Below, piece by piece: positions 34,334-46,264 of a stretch of DNA of 64,000 nt. The notes below the pieces were generated by a model. It was not told the origin of the DNA. It saw only the letters and a list, made by a program, of their open reading frames with translations, and did not search any database. A program made the translations under genes and the position numbers. This DNA comes from Cordia subcordata (taxonomy: Eukaryota > Streptophyta > Magnoliopsida > Boraginales > Cordiaceae). The number at the start of each line of letters is the position of its first letter. The first letter of the stretch is position 1. The stretch is taken from contig JAPTOF010000004.1 of NCBI GenBank assembly GCA_028554755.1, positions 19,772,001 to 19,836,000 of the forward strand, given 5' to 3'.

Positions 34334-34590
34334 TTTAGATGGCTACTTTTCTTGATGTGAGCAGCGATTGGCTTTCTTTGAATAGTTCAGAGGAAAAATT
34401 CAAAAATTAAAACAGATCATAAAATAAATCAAGAACGAGCAAGGAGAGTTCTATGAAAGTAATCAATCAATTTTATGAAATAAAATTTAACAATCACATA
34501 AAAAAATCATCAACAACTTTCATAATTTATATGCTCAAACAAATATTTTGATTTGCTTATAGATAAATACAAGTAAATCTATGTACAGTA
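32600..34590. other. 5' internal region of the copia element, no readable gag
   Basis: Where gag should lie, I see only AT-rich DNA with stops in all frames. A (TA)n run lies at 34289-34327. One or more later insertions may be hidden here, but no ends were found. Confidence 0.45.
34289..34327. repeat. (TA)n microsatellite
   Basis: About 39 bases of pure TA within the 5' internal region of the copia element. Confidence 0.95.
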
Positions 34591-34603
34591 GGCTCTGATA
34601 CCA
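34591..34603 (-). other. copia primer-binding site (initiator tRNA-Met)
   Basis: The minus strand reads TGGTATCAGAGCC, two bases after the end of the 5' LTR. Confidence 0.85.
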
Positions 34604-34605
34604 CA

Positions 34606-35036
34606 TGTAAGCGCAATATAGAATCGTATATATGAATTTATAATATAAAATTCAAATACATAATTGAGAGTAGAAGCACATACCTGTTTGTGCCATTATT
34701 GTTAAAAAATTATTGTTGAAGAAGTAACTGTCATCCAGTCTAAGCTTAGGTCTTTCTATCCCTGCTCTACTCAATATTAACAAATGCTTATAGGAACAAT
34801 TGTTGGGTTAAGAGTAGGAGAAGGGACCTAGCTCTATTTATAATAAATTATGACAGTCCCACTAATAAAATGATTTATCAAAATATATGGGTCTACATAC
34901 AAAAGAATAGTATGAATTTTTTAGGTGAGCTAAAGCAAATATGATCACGGAGCTAACTTGTGAACTAAATATTCATCCAATTTTATAAAACTAAAAAAAT
35001 TAACAGCAACTCACTTTAAAAAGAAATTTTCTAAAA
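34606..35036 (-). repeat. 5' LTR of the copia element
   Basis: About 431 bp, aligned with 27994-28408. The outer end has decayed (TTTTAG where the other LTR has TGTTGG). The target duplication AAGTT follows at 35037-35041. Confidence 0.88.
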
Positions 35037-35041
35037 AAGTT

Positions 35042-36514
35042 GGCTATCAACTTATTTATATTTATATTATTAATGCAAAAGATAATTACCAACAAACTTT
35101 TGATGCATCGTATGAGTCGATAACTAGTTTGTCATGATCGGTGGCTCGTTTGTCTAATTTAATATTCAATATTGCAAAAATAACACAACTTGACCCTAAT
35201 GCTTGTAAAAAAAATGCACAAATGGTTCTTTCTATTATTAGGTGCTATAAATTGATGAAAAGTAAATATCTTCCCTTTGTGTTGCTTGTGATATAACATT
35301 ATAAATGACAAATGTTTTAGGGGGATGAATAAAATGGAAATAGCACAATTGAGGATTTTTGAGTTGATTGGGTAATCTAATCAAGCAATTTACACAAAAC
35401 AATTAAATTGTGTAAAAACAATGAAAAAGGAAGCTAAAAATGAATACAAAGATTTTTGTTGTTTGATGCTTAGCCTACATTCACTTTTCGATCTTCTCAA
35501 TTGAGTATTTAACAAAACTTCACTAATCAACCTTGAGCTTTTCAAATATTGGCTTAGCTAAAAAACCAACTACAACACTCAATTCAATCCGAATCAAACA
35601 AACCAAAAAAACTCACTTTTAAAATTGTTGTTTTTCAATTTATTGACCCACACCCAGCTATCTACAAGAATGATTTGAAAGTGAAAGCTCTTAATTCCTT
35701 TTGACCAAAAAGCTAGAAAGAAAAATACACTTTTTGTTCTAATGATTGCCTCAAAATTAGTACAAGCATTGTTTTCATTAATATAATAAATGTATTATAT
35801 GCACTTAGAAAACTATAGCTATTAGATACAATAGGAATAGTGAAATTTGAATTTTGAAATGTGTGGAGTGGATTAGGTTGTAAAATTGTATAGGAAATGA
35901 CTAGTTTTGGATAAGATTCAAGCTGACAGCTCACTTGCGGTTGAGTCTGCACTGTGGCGATGACTGCACCCCTTGACCATCAAAGAACTCAAGAAGTTCT
36001 CAAGAGGTCAAGCTCCGGTATATGTAGTGAATCTCATGGTCGATATTGCACTTAATTCAAAATCCACTGACGGTCGTAGTAAATTCTCATGCAGACAATC
36101 AAGTGCATTTACCGCCAAAAAGTTTGGATCACATTTTGAAAATAATTTTGGTTCCAAACTCTCTTCTGTCAAACAATGTTTCAAAGCATCTTTTAAAAAC
36201 CGCAAACATTTAAAAAACATTTAGATGCTTTGGAAAACTTTTATTGCATATGTCTACTAGCCAAAACAAATAGATAAGCAAATAATTAGGGTAACCTTAC
36301 ATTAATAAAACTACATTTATGCCCCTTATGTCTTTTGTCTCCATCCTAATGTCACTCCTTCACTTCAAATCTTCAAGTATGCTTTCAACTATGCTCCACG
36401 ACTTGTAAGCACGGGCAATGACACAAGATCTTTAAGGACATAAGATTAAAACCTTCTCGAGCAAAGACTTAACACAAGCATTAGTCCATTCAAATGCATT
36501 TGTATCTAAGCAAT
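35042..36514. other. intergenic DNA, no gene recognised
   Basis: AT-rich up to about 35930. A short open frame on the plus strand (35973-36224) and one on the minus strand (36220-36008) overlap; neither resembles a known family and codon use is not convincing. I see no element ends. Confidence 0.35.
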
Positions 36515-36700
36515 TGTTACGCCCCCGAACCCAAACTCTCAGGCCTGCAAATGAAACTGGTGTTGTAAGCATAATCAGTAATTACTTGGGTCCTTAAACT
36601 AACTGAACCAAAATAATTAATCCAAATTATTAGTTACACTCACACTACCCACCTATTAATAAGTCATATATCAACCCACAAACTGATGGGAGACATTACA
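36515..36700 (+). repeat. short LTR-like element, copy 1
   Basis: A 186-bp segment beginning TGTTACGCCCCCGAACCCA and ending GACATTACA (TG...CA) aligns along its length with 59231-59408. It looks like a solo LTR of a small LTR or TRIM-type element. A clean target duplication is not visible here. Strand is given to match copy 2. Confidence 0.7.
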
Positions 36701-38752
36701 AATTTGGCCGCCCCAATGTTTGCAAAATTTGACTAAATAAATCCCCATTTTAGCCCTAAAAATGAACAGGTGATGATCACATGACAAAATTAGTAGAAAT
36801 GAAAATTGACACTTTTTCAAACATTAAGGATTAAATTGATTACTTTTGAAACAATAAGTATTAAATTGCCTTTTTTTGCTTACATTGAGGACCAAATGGG
36901 TCACTTTTGAAATAATATGAACTAATGTGATATTTTTTTATGAACAATAGAGAACCATGCATAAAATTCTCCTAGTTAAAATCATAATTCTTCCTATTAT
37001 TTGACTTTTAACTGACTAAAAACATATACTCAGGATTTATCATTACATCATGAGTCTCGTACCATCAAAATAATAAAAACCAAATGAATAGAAGGTACAA
37101 TTGTTTGGCTAGCAAATAAAACAAACGCGAGGTAATATTGTAATCTTGTTATAGTTTCTTGTTTGGATGGAGAACAAAAGGTAAAGATTATTTTGAATAA
37201 AAATTATTAAATAAAAAAGAAAACTTTTTTCTTCAAAAGAATTTTTTTTAAAAAAAAAAAAGGAAAGAAAACCTATTGATGTCAAAAGCGTCCATAGGTA
37301 TTTTTACTTTTCTGCAAACATTACTTTCTATTCTTCCAATTCCCTTCCCCACCAAGTTTGGGAAGGAACAAAAAACCACCGCCTCTTCCTTATTCTTCAA
37401 TCCGTTTCCATAAAATCCAATCGTAGCTTCATGATGGGTAACAGTTCCTGTATAGGTTGACATGATTTAAACAGCTTCAGTACATTATGTACTATTTTCC
37501 TTTAAAGAGGAAAGCATTTCTCCCTTACACTATGTGTCTACATAGATTAGATTTTCAGTTGTTGATACAACTTCACTACTTTCTCATTGGCTCAATCAAC
37601 CATTGAGAAATCTGCACAAATTGTTTCCCTTAATTAGGTTTGTATTCTAAACGTGATGGAAGCCAACACTTCCCAGCCAGCAGACAAAAGGATCAGGAGA
37701 TGTTTTACCGTCTCTTCTCATAGACAGCAAATCCTGCATATTGGACACACCCACACTTATTCCAAAATTTGTCTCGCATAGTTAATGCATATCTTCAGTC
37801 AAATAAACTATAACCGACAGCAACAGAGCCTTGTCCCTTCTTTTCTAGCACAGAGGCTTAAACCAAGAAAATAAAAGCTTCCAAGCAGTTTGGACTTTGG
37901 ACTAGAGTGTTCAGATTCTCCTAAGCATTTTCTAGGCAAAATATATGTATTTGCTTGAAGACCTTGAATCCATGGCGTCCATCACATTTTGTCAAGGTAG
38001 GGAGATTTGTGATCCAACCCACACATTTGACATATTGACATGTTATGAGGGGATCCAAATCCCAAATGGTTTGTGGGTAAACAGCATGGGATTTGTACAA
38101 ATTCTTAAGACTAAATCAATCATATAATTGTTGGCCGTAAAATCTAAAAATCCTCTTTTAAACTTTATGGGTTAGTAATTGAAGAAATCATATAAAAATG
38201 TGACAGGCTACCTCAATACTTGATGAATTTAACAAGTCATTTCCACTGCCATCACAGACACAAAAGCAAAGAATTCATGCCATTGCAGAAGCCATAATAG
38301 AAATCTCCACCCCCAGCACCCGCTACAACTTATGACTCCTACATGTACTAGACTGTTGCTATTGGCTAAATATTTGCATTCTGATTAATTGTAGAATCAT
38401 CCTCCACGCGCAAGATAATCAGCACCAATGCTTCTAATGAATACAATTACATAATTGCTTTCCTTTACTAGTCTATTAATAACTTAACAGGATTTTAGTT
38501 GTTGATGGAAAAATCACATATTATAAGAGCAAAATAATAATCATACAGCAACAAAATTTAAAAAGTTTATATTCTAGTAAAATGTTCTGACATGGACTGC
38601 ATTGTTCAAACAGAAATAAGTTTGTTGATCCATAGTTCTGACTACAAAAGAAAATACTTTTACCAAATATGTTCTAGAACATTCATAATATTCTTTATCA
38701 CATCAGTGATAGATGCAAAATTGCTATAACTTCAAATGAAATGACCTGTAAA
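36701..38752. other. intergenic DNA, no gene recognised
   Basis: 36820-36930 has three or four imperfect units of the type AGGATTAAATTGATTACTTTTGAAAC, a motif seen in plant repeats. Short open frames at 37248-37463 (minus) and 37945-38127 (plus) show no family resemblance. The end near 38753 is the 3' flank of the CX9C gene. Confidence 0.35.
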
Positions 38753-39102
38753 CTACTTTCTTCCCCTGCTAAGCCTCTGAAGGTGATAATTAATGCTACC
38801 CCACGGCTTTCTTTTTTTCCCGCTCTGCAAAGTGAAAAATCACAGCAAGATTGGTCGATGGACAAGAAAAGAAACGTAACCTAAGTTCAAGTTTATACTA
38901 GTCTTCTAGGATTAACTTTAAGTGGCAATACCTGTGCATCCATGCAAGCATTTAAAAGAGATTTGTGTCTTTCGCACTTTTCATCACTGTTCTGGTTCAG
39001 AGCCAAACAATTAAGAAATGTTACCATTTCCTTCATGCAAGGTTTTTGCAGACTCCCAAATTGCTTTGGGCTGATATAGAGAGTACCAGCTTTTCGACCC
39101 AT
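38753..39102 (-). CDS. 80-residue twin-CX9C (CHCH) protein, probably mitochondrial
   Basis: Two coding exons: 39102-38932 (57 codons) and 38824-38753 (23 codons plus TAG), with a 107-bp intron, GT at 38931-38930 and AG at 38826-38825, in phase 0. The start is the ATG at 39102 (MGRKAGTLY). Cysteines form two CX9C pairs (PCMKEMVTFLNC and KCERHKSLLNAC), the coiled-coil-helix fold whose disulfides the MIA40 pathway makes in mitochondria. The basic C-terminus (WGSINYHLQRLSRGRK) fits RNA or ribosome contact. The pattern resembles the small mitoribosomal subunit protein Mrp10/mS37 family; this naming is by recall of pattern and less certain than the CHCH call. No breaks. Confidence 0.85.
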
Positions 39103-40200
39103 TAATGCCAAATCCAAACTGAACACATCAATCAAACGATTGTTAGAATATCAATTATCCACTAGAAAGCAAGGACCGTGGAGAAATCACGACACATTGA
39201 AACATCAAGAAACAATACCGCACATAAAACACTGAGCCCAAGTACGATTTTCTGGTGAATCTATCCTGAATAGAACCCAGCAGTCTTACAATATTTACTC
39301 CTTATACAAGAACTTGAAACCACATAAGCCCTGATACTTTGTGACTCAAAATGCTCTATTCAACACCTAAATCTGGGAAGGAATGGGTGAAATTGCGAGA
39401 CGACTCTTATAACTATGATTTAAGCATAAACACGGAACTAACTATTAAAAGACATTTTTTATGGTAGGACTAAGATCCAACAAAAAACACAATTATTGTT
39501 ATAGTCTTTATAACCATTTTAGCACTTAAACTTTCTTTCCTCTTCCAGAAATAAGCAAATTTCTCCTTACCACAATGTATGCTTCTCTTTGTTACTTAAA
39601 TAAGACCCTTCAGTCATCTAACTGAGGCTTAATTATTAATCTCGCATAATTGATAATTTTAAGCCATACAATCAAATAAAACCAAGTCTCACCCTTTTTT
39701 CTATACAAATCACAAATATTGCAATTAGCCTTTCAACACCAGAGGCATTCAGCTTCATTCTTTTTCTATACAATTTCTGTGAATATCTAAAGATTAAAAT
39801 ATAAGATAGTAATGGCATAGTAAGAAAGGAGCACAAGATACTTAACAAATACAAACAATTCCAGATTGCTATTTCAATCGGCAGACATTTTCAAAAAAAA
39901 AAAAATTCAGCGATAAGCCAAATGAATCAAAAGCTACAAACTGCAACTTTAATATCTCTTCCTAGTTTGTTTCGATCACCACATCAGATTGAAAAGCCCA
40001 ACAAAATCATAGAAATACTTTGCTTACAAAAAGCTTAAAAATCAGCTCTCATTGTACTAAAATAATATGACCCATTTAATAAGAACGCAAGATTGAAGGG
40101 TGAAATGAAATCAAAATCTTACCTTTGAGGGCTTCAAAAATTGGTCTTGGCCTCTTGGGGTTTTTCTTTTTCTGTTCTTTTGTTGCGTGGGCTTTTGGTA
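39103..40200 (-). other. 5' UTR exon and leader intron of the CX9C gene (predicted)
   Basis: A splice acceptor (TGTTCAG) ends at 39119, leaving 16 bases of UTR before the ATG. A donor (AAAG|GTAAGA) lies at 40122. The stretch 40123-40200 on the minus strand is purine-rich and would be the first, non-coding exon; the intron is about 1.0 kb. Predicted from splice sequences only. Confidence 0.5.
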
Positions 40201-40990
40201 CTGAGAAATTAGAGGTGAGCAAAGTGTGGTCCGATGGTTTTCTGAACCCTTGGTCAATTCGAACCGGCATCAACCCGTTTTTGTAAACAGGGCCGGGTTG
40301 TTCTGGAGTTTCTTTATTATTTTCTTTTCTTTATTACGTTTTTTTGCGAACCTCAACCTCGTTTTTAATGGGTCGGAATAGGACTAAGAACGTTTCCTCT
40401 CTGATGTAAATAAATAATCATTTTACTTTATTGACTGACAATCAAATTCATTAAAATTAATGTTCTTATTTGAATTACAAATTTGTCCTCCTTACTTGAT
40501 ATGAACTAAAATTATCCTTCCATTCCTAAAATAAAGTTCATCAGATCTTTTTTCTTTTCTAATTATTCAAGCAAGAGAAGTTTATATTATTTTATTTATT
40601 AAAAGAAGTAGATATAGCAATTACGCCGAACTTCTAAGAGATAGTTTTCAACTAAAAAAATAGAGTATTTTACACACAGTTACTCAAAGACAATTAATTG
40701 TGAAAATTATATGTGCAATTATAATTATTTTCAAGTTTGAACTAGCTCCATTTGCAAGCTGACATTCCTAAAAGTAAAATAATAATAAAAAAAAGTATTA
40801 TGTTTTCATTTGGTCTTGTAAACAGATGTTTCTCGAGAAGATTAAATATCGATTTGATATGTTTTCCAAAGCATCAAATCTCCTGACGAGATTCTCCAAG
40901 CATGTTGTTTTATTCTGTTAAAATAATACTTTTTTCAAATTATTCACTTACTCCATTTGAAGCTTAATTAATGAATTACCTAAAATTTAA
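40201..40990. other. promoter flank of the CX9C gene and AT-rich DNA
   Basis: No coding region. 40201-40400 should contain the promoter of the minus-strand CX9C gene. The remainder is AT-rich without recognised features. Confidence 0.35.
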
Positions 40991-41743
40991 TCTATACTAT
41001 ATATAAAAGTTATATTTTTTTGAATATTGTGATAGTGTTATATCAGCACTTACATAGCATGGTTATTTTATTTTATTTTATTATTTTACTTTCTATTATT
41101 TCTTATCTTTATTAATATACATCATTAGTTTTAATTGAGATATTAAATGGTCAATCAATTAATGTATAAGACTAAATTCATTTGTGAATTCTAAAAAAAT
41201 TATTTCTTATCTTTTATGTGTATATACTATTAGCATTAGAAATTTTATTTTTAATCAATTAATTCTTAAAATAATATCCATTTATGAGTTTCAAAAGAAT
41301 AACTCCAAGTAAATTTAACGTTTACTATTAAAAAAATATTTTTTGAGTATTATGAGAGTATCATATCAGTGCTTATATGGCAATGGATATTTTATTATTA
41401 GCTTATACAATAATTTATTATTTATTATTTATTTTATTTATATTATTTTGATCTTTGTGGATATAATTAAATTATTAATTTTAATTGAAAAATTAAACAA
41501 TCAATCAACTAAATCTTAAAATATAATTCATTTGTGAATTTCAAAAGGTCTCTTATTATTTATTATGGATACATATTCTTAGTTTTAACTTAGAAATTTA
41601 ATTATCAACTAATTAATTTAAAAAATAATCTTCATTTGCGAATTTGAAAATGTTCATTTCTCATTATGAATATATATTATTAGTTTTCATTTAGAAATCT
41701 AATTACTAATTAATTAATGCTTAAAAGTAAAGCGCTTTTTATT
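40991..41743 (+). repeat. Helitron-like 5' end with degenerate ~110-bp repeats
   Basis: TCTATACTATATATAAAAG at 40991, preceded by A, is very like the Helitron start seen at 17025. Then come about five diverged units built around TTAGTTTTAATT-AGAAATTAAA, ATCAATTAAT-CTTAAAATA and TTCATTTGTGAATTTC. No CTAGT end with hairpin was found before the Tat element starts at 41744. Confidence 0.45.
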
Positions 41744-42540
41744 TGTGATATGGGCAAAATATTCCGCCCAATAGGAATGTGCCACGTGTCCAGGAAGAAT
41801 GCCACCATAGCTGTGGTCGATCTCGAGGACCCTTACTTCGGCCTTTACTTAGCAACCAGCTACCTCATGGCCACACCTCATCGTAGAGGCTTCGACCAGC
41901 TCTACTACCCAAGCACTCCTTGTATGAAGCATGAAGAGTGTGCGGCGACCAGCACTTTAAACGCTATAATTCATGACCAAAGCAATGAGGCAAGTCTTCG
42001 AAGCTTCCCTTTAGACATGAGCTAGATAACCGAAGCTCAAGGGGGATGCTTCGGCCATCCATTGAGACTTGACAATGACATCATTATTTCCCTCTAAGAG
42101 AGAATACAAATCTAACGAAAAGGGATCAGAGCCGTTAAGGTAGCAAGAAAGAGGTAAGATTCGTAATTGGTGCCTTAATACCTATAAAAACCTCCTTAAC
42201 TCCATGAATAGGGGATCTCAACCTATTCTCTCTTCCCTACTCTATATCCTTATTTTGTTATCTTGTTTTTACATCTCTTTGAAGATTAACTGACTTAAGC
42301 GTCAGAGATGAAATGGGGGATTAGCCCTACATATTGTCTTTGAAGGACAAGGCTACCCATTCCATTTTTAGAGGGCGAAGCTCAGATTTTGCTTTACGGA
42401 GGTTGAAGGAACAATCTAGCTCTCTGGAGACGAGGCACCTTATACCCCCTTCCGGTGATAGAGCACTTCTAACGCTTTGGAGCTAGTAAAGAATTCCACA
42501 AGTTACTGATATGGCATAGGTGAATTCTCACACCATATCA
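41744..42540 (+). repeat. 5' LTR of the Tat element
   Basis: Aligns along its length with 53718-54516. It contains a TATAAAAACC TATA box near 42184. The short open frame 41717-42025 is not a gene. Confidence 0.92.
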
Positions 42541-42561
42541 ATTGACGCCATCTGTGGGAAG
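42541..42561 (+). other. Tat primer-binding site
   Basis: ATTGACGCCATCTGTGGGAA follows the LTR directly; it is a slightly decayed form of the TTGGCGCCGTCTGTGGGAA site usual in this lineage. Confidence 0.65.
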
Positions 42562-42598
42562 AATATAATTCTCATTGAGAAACAAGTGGTAAAAAGCC

Positions 42599-45500
42599 AT
42601 GGCAAAATCGAAGAAACATCAACAAGCCTTGCATGAGCAAACGAAGCATGTTAAGAGTCCAAGTACCAAGGAGAACCTAGCGAACACCTCGATGAGAACG
42701 GGGGGCAAACCAGCCTACCAGGATACTAAGGTACCCAGGAGATAGACACTCGTGCCCTTGGACAAGATATGGAGTTACAAAAGGAGGTGATAAGCAAATT
42801 CTACTCTCAAATGCAGGGATTGATGGTAGAGTACCAAAAGATGGGGGCACCCCATGGCATCACCTGTCATGCTCGTGCCACTGATCGCACTCGTGAGGGC
42901 ATAGGCCCAAGTCCCGGCTCTTACAAGTTATCCATATCCGCCACAGTATCACTTATTCATGCTGTACGACCAGTATCTTATGCCCCCGATGTATCCATAT
43001 CAGGGTATTTTGAGGGAACACGAAACGTATTCTTCATCTACACATCGGTCACATACTTCTCAAAGAGAGCGGAGGAAAGACCATGACCTAGGTGTTCACC
43101 ATGGTAACTACATGTCCATGGAAGGTAACAGGACCCTCAACCCCGACACCCCTAAGACAACGAGAAAGGTTTATAGGCCTTTTGCATTAAAGATAGAAGT
43201 GGCAAGGCTGCCACCATGGGTTCACATACCTCTTTCTCTATGTACGACGATAGCATAGACCCAAAGAACCATGTTGGCTAAATACTTGTTATTAGTTTTG
43301 ATGATGAAAATTTATATGCATTATTTGACTAAAAGCATCTTGGGAAAATAAGTATTTAAATGTAAGAAGATGCTTTGAAAGATGGAAGAAGATGTGCAAA
43401 ACACATTATTTGAAGAACAAGAAGATGGGAAGGCATAAAGAGGAGAAGAGATGTCATAAGGGGTACCGGGCGTTCTTTTCTTTCTTGCTCTTTTGTGAAA
43501 TGCCTTAATATTACATATGTTTGGCTCAAACTTTCTTCTTCATTGATCAAACAATTTTTTAACTCTTTCACATTTGATTTCACATAAGCACAAATGAATT
43601 TAAATGCACACATTGAATAAAAATGTGTTTTTAGGGTGATTCAAGTCATAACATGTATTTACAAAATATTTCAAAATGATTTGGAGTTGTGAAAATTGCA
43701 CTTGAAATATTTTTTGTAAAAGTTTGGCTTTACTTCACTTTTTGGAGTGGCTGGACTCCCCAGCCGGTCGACTGGCTGACCTGGGTGGGTCGCCCGGCCA
43801 AAACAGAGAATGAAGGTAAAAGCCGGACCCCCTAGCCGGTCGACCAGCTAAGGCGTCCGGCCTAGTCAGAGAGGGTTAAGTGCAAGTTGGATGACCCAGC
43901 CGGTTGACCGGCTGAACGGGCTGCTGTAATAAATGCACTAGCCGTTTATTACCGTTCTGGCTTATTTTTTCCTCTTTTCCTCACCTACCAAATCCCTAAC
44001 CCCCAAATCTCTTTAAATACTCACTCACTACACATTTAATTTATCAAGTGAAGTGTGCAAAATTGTTATTATCATTCATTCAAGCTTTTGAGCCATTCTT
44101 GCAATATATTTGAGCTTTCAAGAGTTTATTCATTTGCTATATCTTCTTCTTGAAGAAAATTTCAGATTATATCTTTTCTTATTCCTTGAATATATACACA
44201 CTTTAAGAGCTAAAATTTTGTGAGATCAAATTCTTTAAAGCTTGTAAAGTGTAGGGAAATCCAAAAGAGTAGTTCTCTTGGGTTCTTTGAAGTTGGGTTT
44301 CAAAGAGACATATAAACTTGGTTTGTGTTTCACCAAGATTTGAAGAAGCATTATAGTAAAGATTATTGAAGTCCTAAGGGGAGCATCCTTGGGCGGTAGA
44401 CGTAGGCTCTTTTCTTATTCCTTGAATATATACACACTTTGAGAGCTAAAATATTGTGAGATCAAATTTTTTAAAGCTTGTAAAGTGTGGGGAAATCCGA
44501 AAGAGTAGTTCTCTTGGGTTCTTTGAAGTTGGGTTTCAAAGAGGTATATAAACGTGGTTTGTGCTTCACCAAGATTTGAAGAAGCATTATAGTAAAGATT
44601 ATTGAAGTCCTAAGGGGAACATCCTTGGGCGGTAGACGTAGGCTTGGCCGAATCACCTTAAATCATTTGTCTCTCATCTCCTTGTACTCTTATTATCATA
44701 CTTGTTTAAATTGATTATATTGTGTTTGATATATTGTTTGAAAGAAATTATTGATTTTCTGTGAATTTTTTAAAACACAAAATTTAGTAATTATATCTTA
44801 ATTCACCCCCCTCCCCCTTTAAGATATTTGCACCCACAAACCATATTAGTGTCTTTGAAAGCAACTTTATGATACATGGGCTATCTGACACGTTGAAGTG
44901 CCAAGCCCTTCTTGCCACCTTGGTGGACACAGCTTATGGTTGGTATAAATGTCTGCCAGATTGCTCAATCCACTCCTTTGATCAATTTGCCCAAGGATTG
45001 ATAGACAGGTTTGCTATTAGTTGAACCATACCAAGGACTTCTACAACATTGTTCACTTATCAGTAGGGGCCATTAGAGACTTTTCAGGAGTACATGGAGA
45101 GGTTCAACAGTGCAGTGTTGAAAGTTGCCGACCTAAATAATGGGGTGGCTATAACCGCTATGTCTAAGGACTAAGGTTGGGCGAGTTCAAAAACAATATC
45201 TCAAGCACGACTATTACTCTTTTGCCGAGTTAACGAAGGAGGCCAAGCGCTACATTCAAAGGAAGGAAGTTAATTACAACACTAACTTTGTGCTGAGGGA
45301 GGAAGAAAGGCAATCCAGAGGATTGAAAGAGAAAGGTCAAGGAGGAAGCCATCCAAGGGAAAGGGAATGCTCGTGCTGATCCTAGTCAATTTCAACCCCA
45401 ATTTGAGAAGTACACTCTGTTGAACGCACCTCGAACAGAAGTGTTGGTTGCTATTCAAAAGGACCGCGTTCTGTAGTGGCCAGACAAGTTGCTAGGGAAC

Positions 45501-45790
45501 CCCTCTAAGAGGGATCGTAACCTCAGTTGTCATTTCCATAGGGACCATGGATATTTCACGGAAGATTGCAAGCAGTTGAAAGATGAGATTGAGATGTTCG
45601 TTAGGCGGGAGAAGCTAGACCAGTTTGTTGCCCACGACCGACAGTGGAATCAAGACGGGAGATACCTAGGGGTGAAGGATGAAGGTCAGCCCGCAGAGCA
45701 TCGATAGTAGCTCAGAATGGTGGAGATGATATCGAGGGGTACTACGGTAGGGGGAGAGACTCTGTTAGGCCGTAAAAAAAGTATGTTTGA
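42599..45790 (+). pseudogene. Tat gag, split by a solo LTR
   Basis: It starts at ATG 42599 and is broken by several frame changes. The part before 43270 ends in a typical gag entry (PPWVHIPLS ... DDSIDPKNH). The reading resumes after the solo LTR at 44844 with SVFESNFMIHGLSDTLKC and AYGWYKCLPDCSIHSFDQFAQ, the capsid-like core. At 45489-45707 comes the Zn-finger part (CHFHRDHGYFTEDCKQLKDEIE), characteristic of Tat gag. Removing the solo LTR plus one AACCA rejoins these parts. Confidence 0.82.
43272..44838 (+). mobile_element. solo LTR of a copia-type element (1567 bp) with target duplication
   Basis: It begins TGTTGGCTAAATACTTG and ends TTGCACCCACA after a CCCCCTCCCCC tract, an end style of SIRE/Maximus-type copia LTRs. 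AACCA lies directly on both sides (43267-43271 and 44839-44843). It contains a tandem duplication of 236 bp (44173-44408 and 44409-44644) and three CCGGTCGAC/CCGGTTGACCGG palindromes (43756-43912). No internal coding part is left, so it arose by LTR-LTR recombination. Confidence 0.9.
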
Positions 45791-46264
45791 ATCCTGAAGG
45801 ATGCTGAGTTGCCCTAAAAGAGATGCAAACATGGAGACGTGCTGACGTTCGCCGACTCTAACTTGGGCCTAGTAATGACTCCCCATGACGAGCCTCTGAT
45901 AATAAAAGCTTTTATCACCAGCAACTTAGTGAAAAAGATACTAGTGGACACCGGGAGTTCGGTGGAGGTACTTTTCATCAAGACATTTTCGAAGATGGGA
46001 TTGAAGTTAGAAGACCTTAAGCCAGTGGCGTCCACCTTGTTGGGCTTCTCCGAGGAGCGAACCAGACCTTTGGGGATCATCGAGCTACCAGTCTTTCTTG
46101 GGTTCGAGGACCAACGCGCTAACCTGAAGGTGGACTTCTTGGTGATCAATTGTACCTCAGCGTACAACGAGATCCTCAGTAGGATGTTCCTTAATAAAAT
46201 CCAAGTTGTGGTTTCTACTTATCATTTGATGATAAAGTTCCCTACTAGGAGTGGAGTTGGATGA
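45791..46264 (+). pseudogene. Tat aspartic protease
   Basis: A clean 141-residue frame from 45839 includes ILVDTGSSVEVLF, with the catalytic Asp, and FLVINCTSAYNEILSRMFL near the end. Both are typical of the Tat protease. The frame shifts at its end, where it overlaps the next. Confidence 0.88.

Larger units (their letters stand above)
27994..35036 (-). mobile_element. complete but decayed Ty1/copia element with target duplication
   Basis: LTRs at 35036-34606 (5', minus-strand sense) and 28408-27994 (3') bracket 6.2 kb. AAGTT occurs immediately outside both ends (27989-27993 and 35037-35041), a 5-bp target duplication. The primer site for initiator tRNA-Met is on the minus strand at 34591-34603. 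The internal domain order is gag, GAG-pre-integrase, integrase, RT, RNase H, the copia order. The coding parts are full of stops and the RT has an internal deletion, so this is an old, dead copy. It lies 285 bp beyond the Athila LTR. Confidence 0.9.

Noticed and set aside
35973..36224. Plus-strand ORF of 83 codons as a host gene
   Set aside because: No family resemblance, overlapped by an equally long minus-strand frame, no splice context.
37248..37463. Minus-strand ORF of 71 codons
   Set aside because: Ends in a Phe run from a T/A tract and has no recognised domain.
41717..42025. 102-codon ORF at the start of the Tat element
   Set aside because: Lies inside the LTR and is not kept in the 3' LTR copy.
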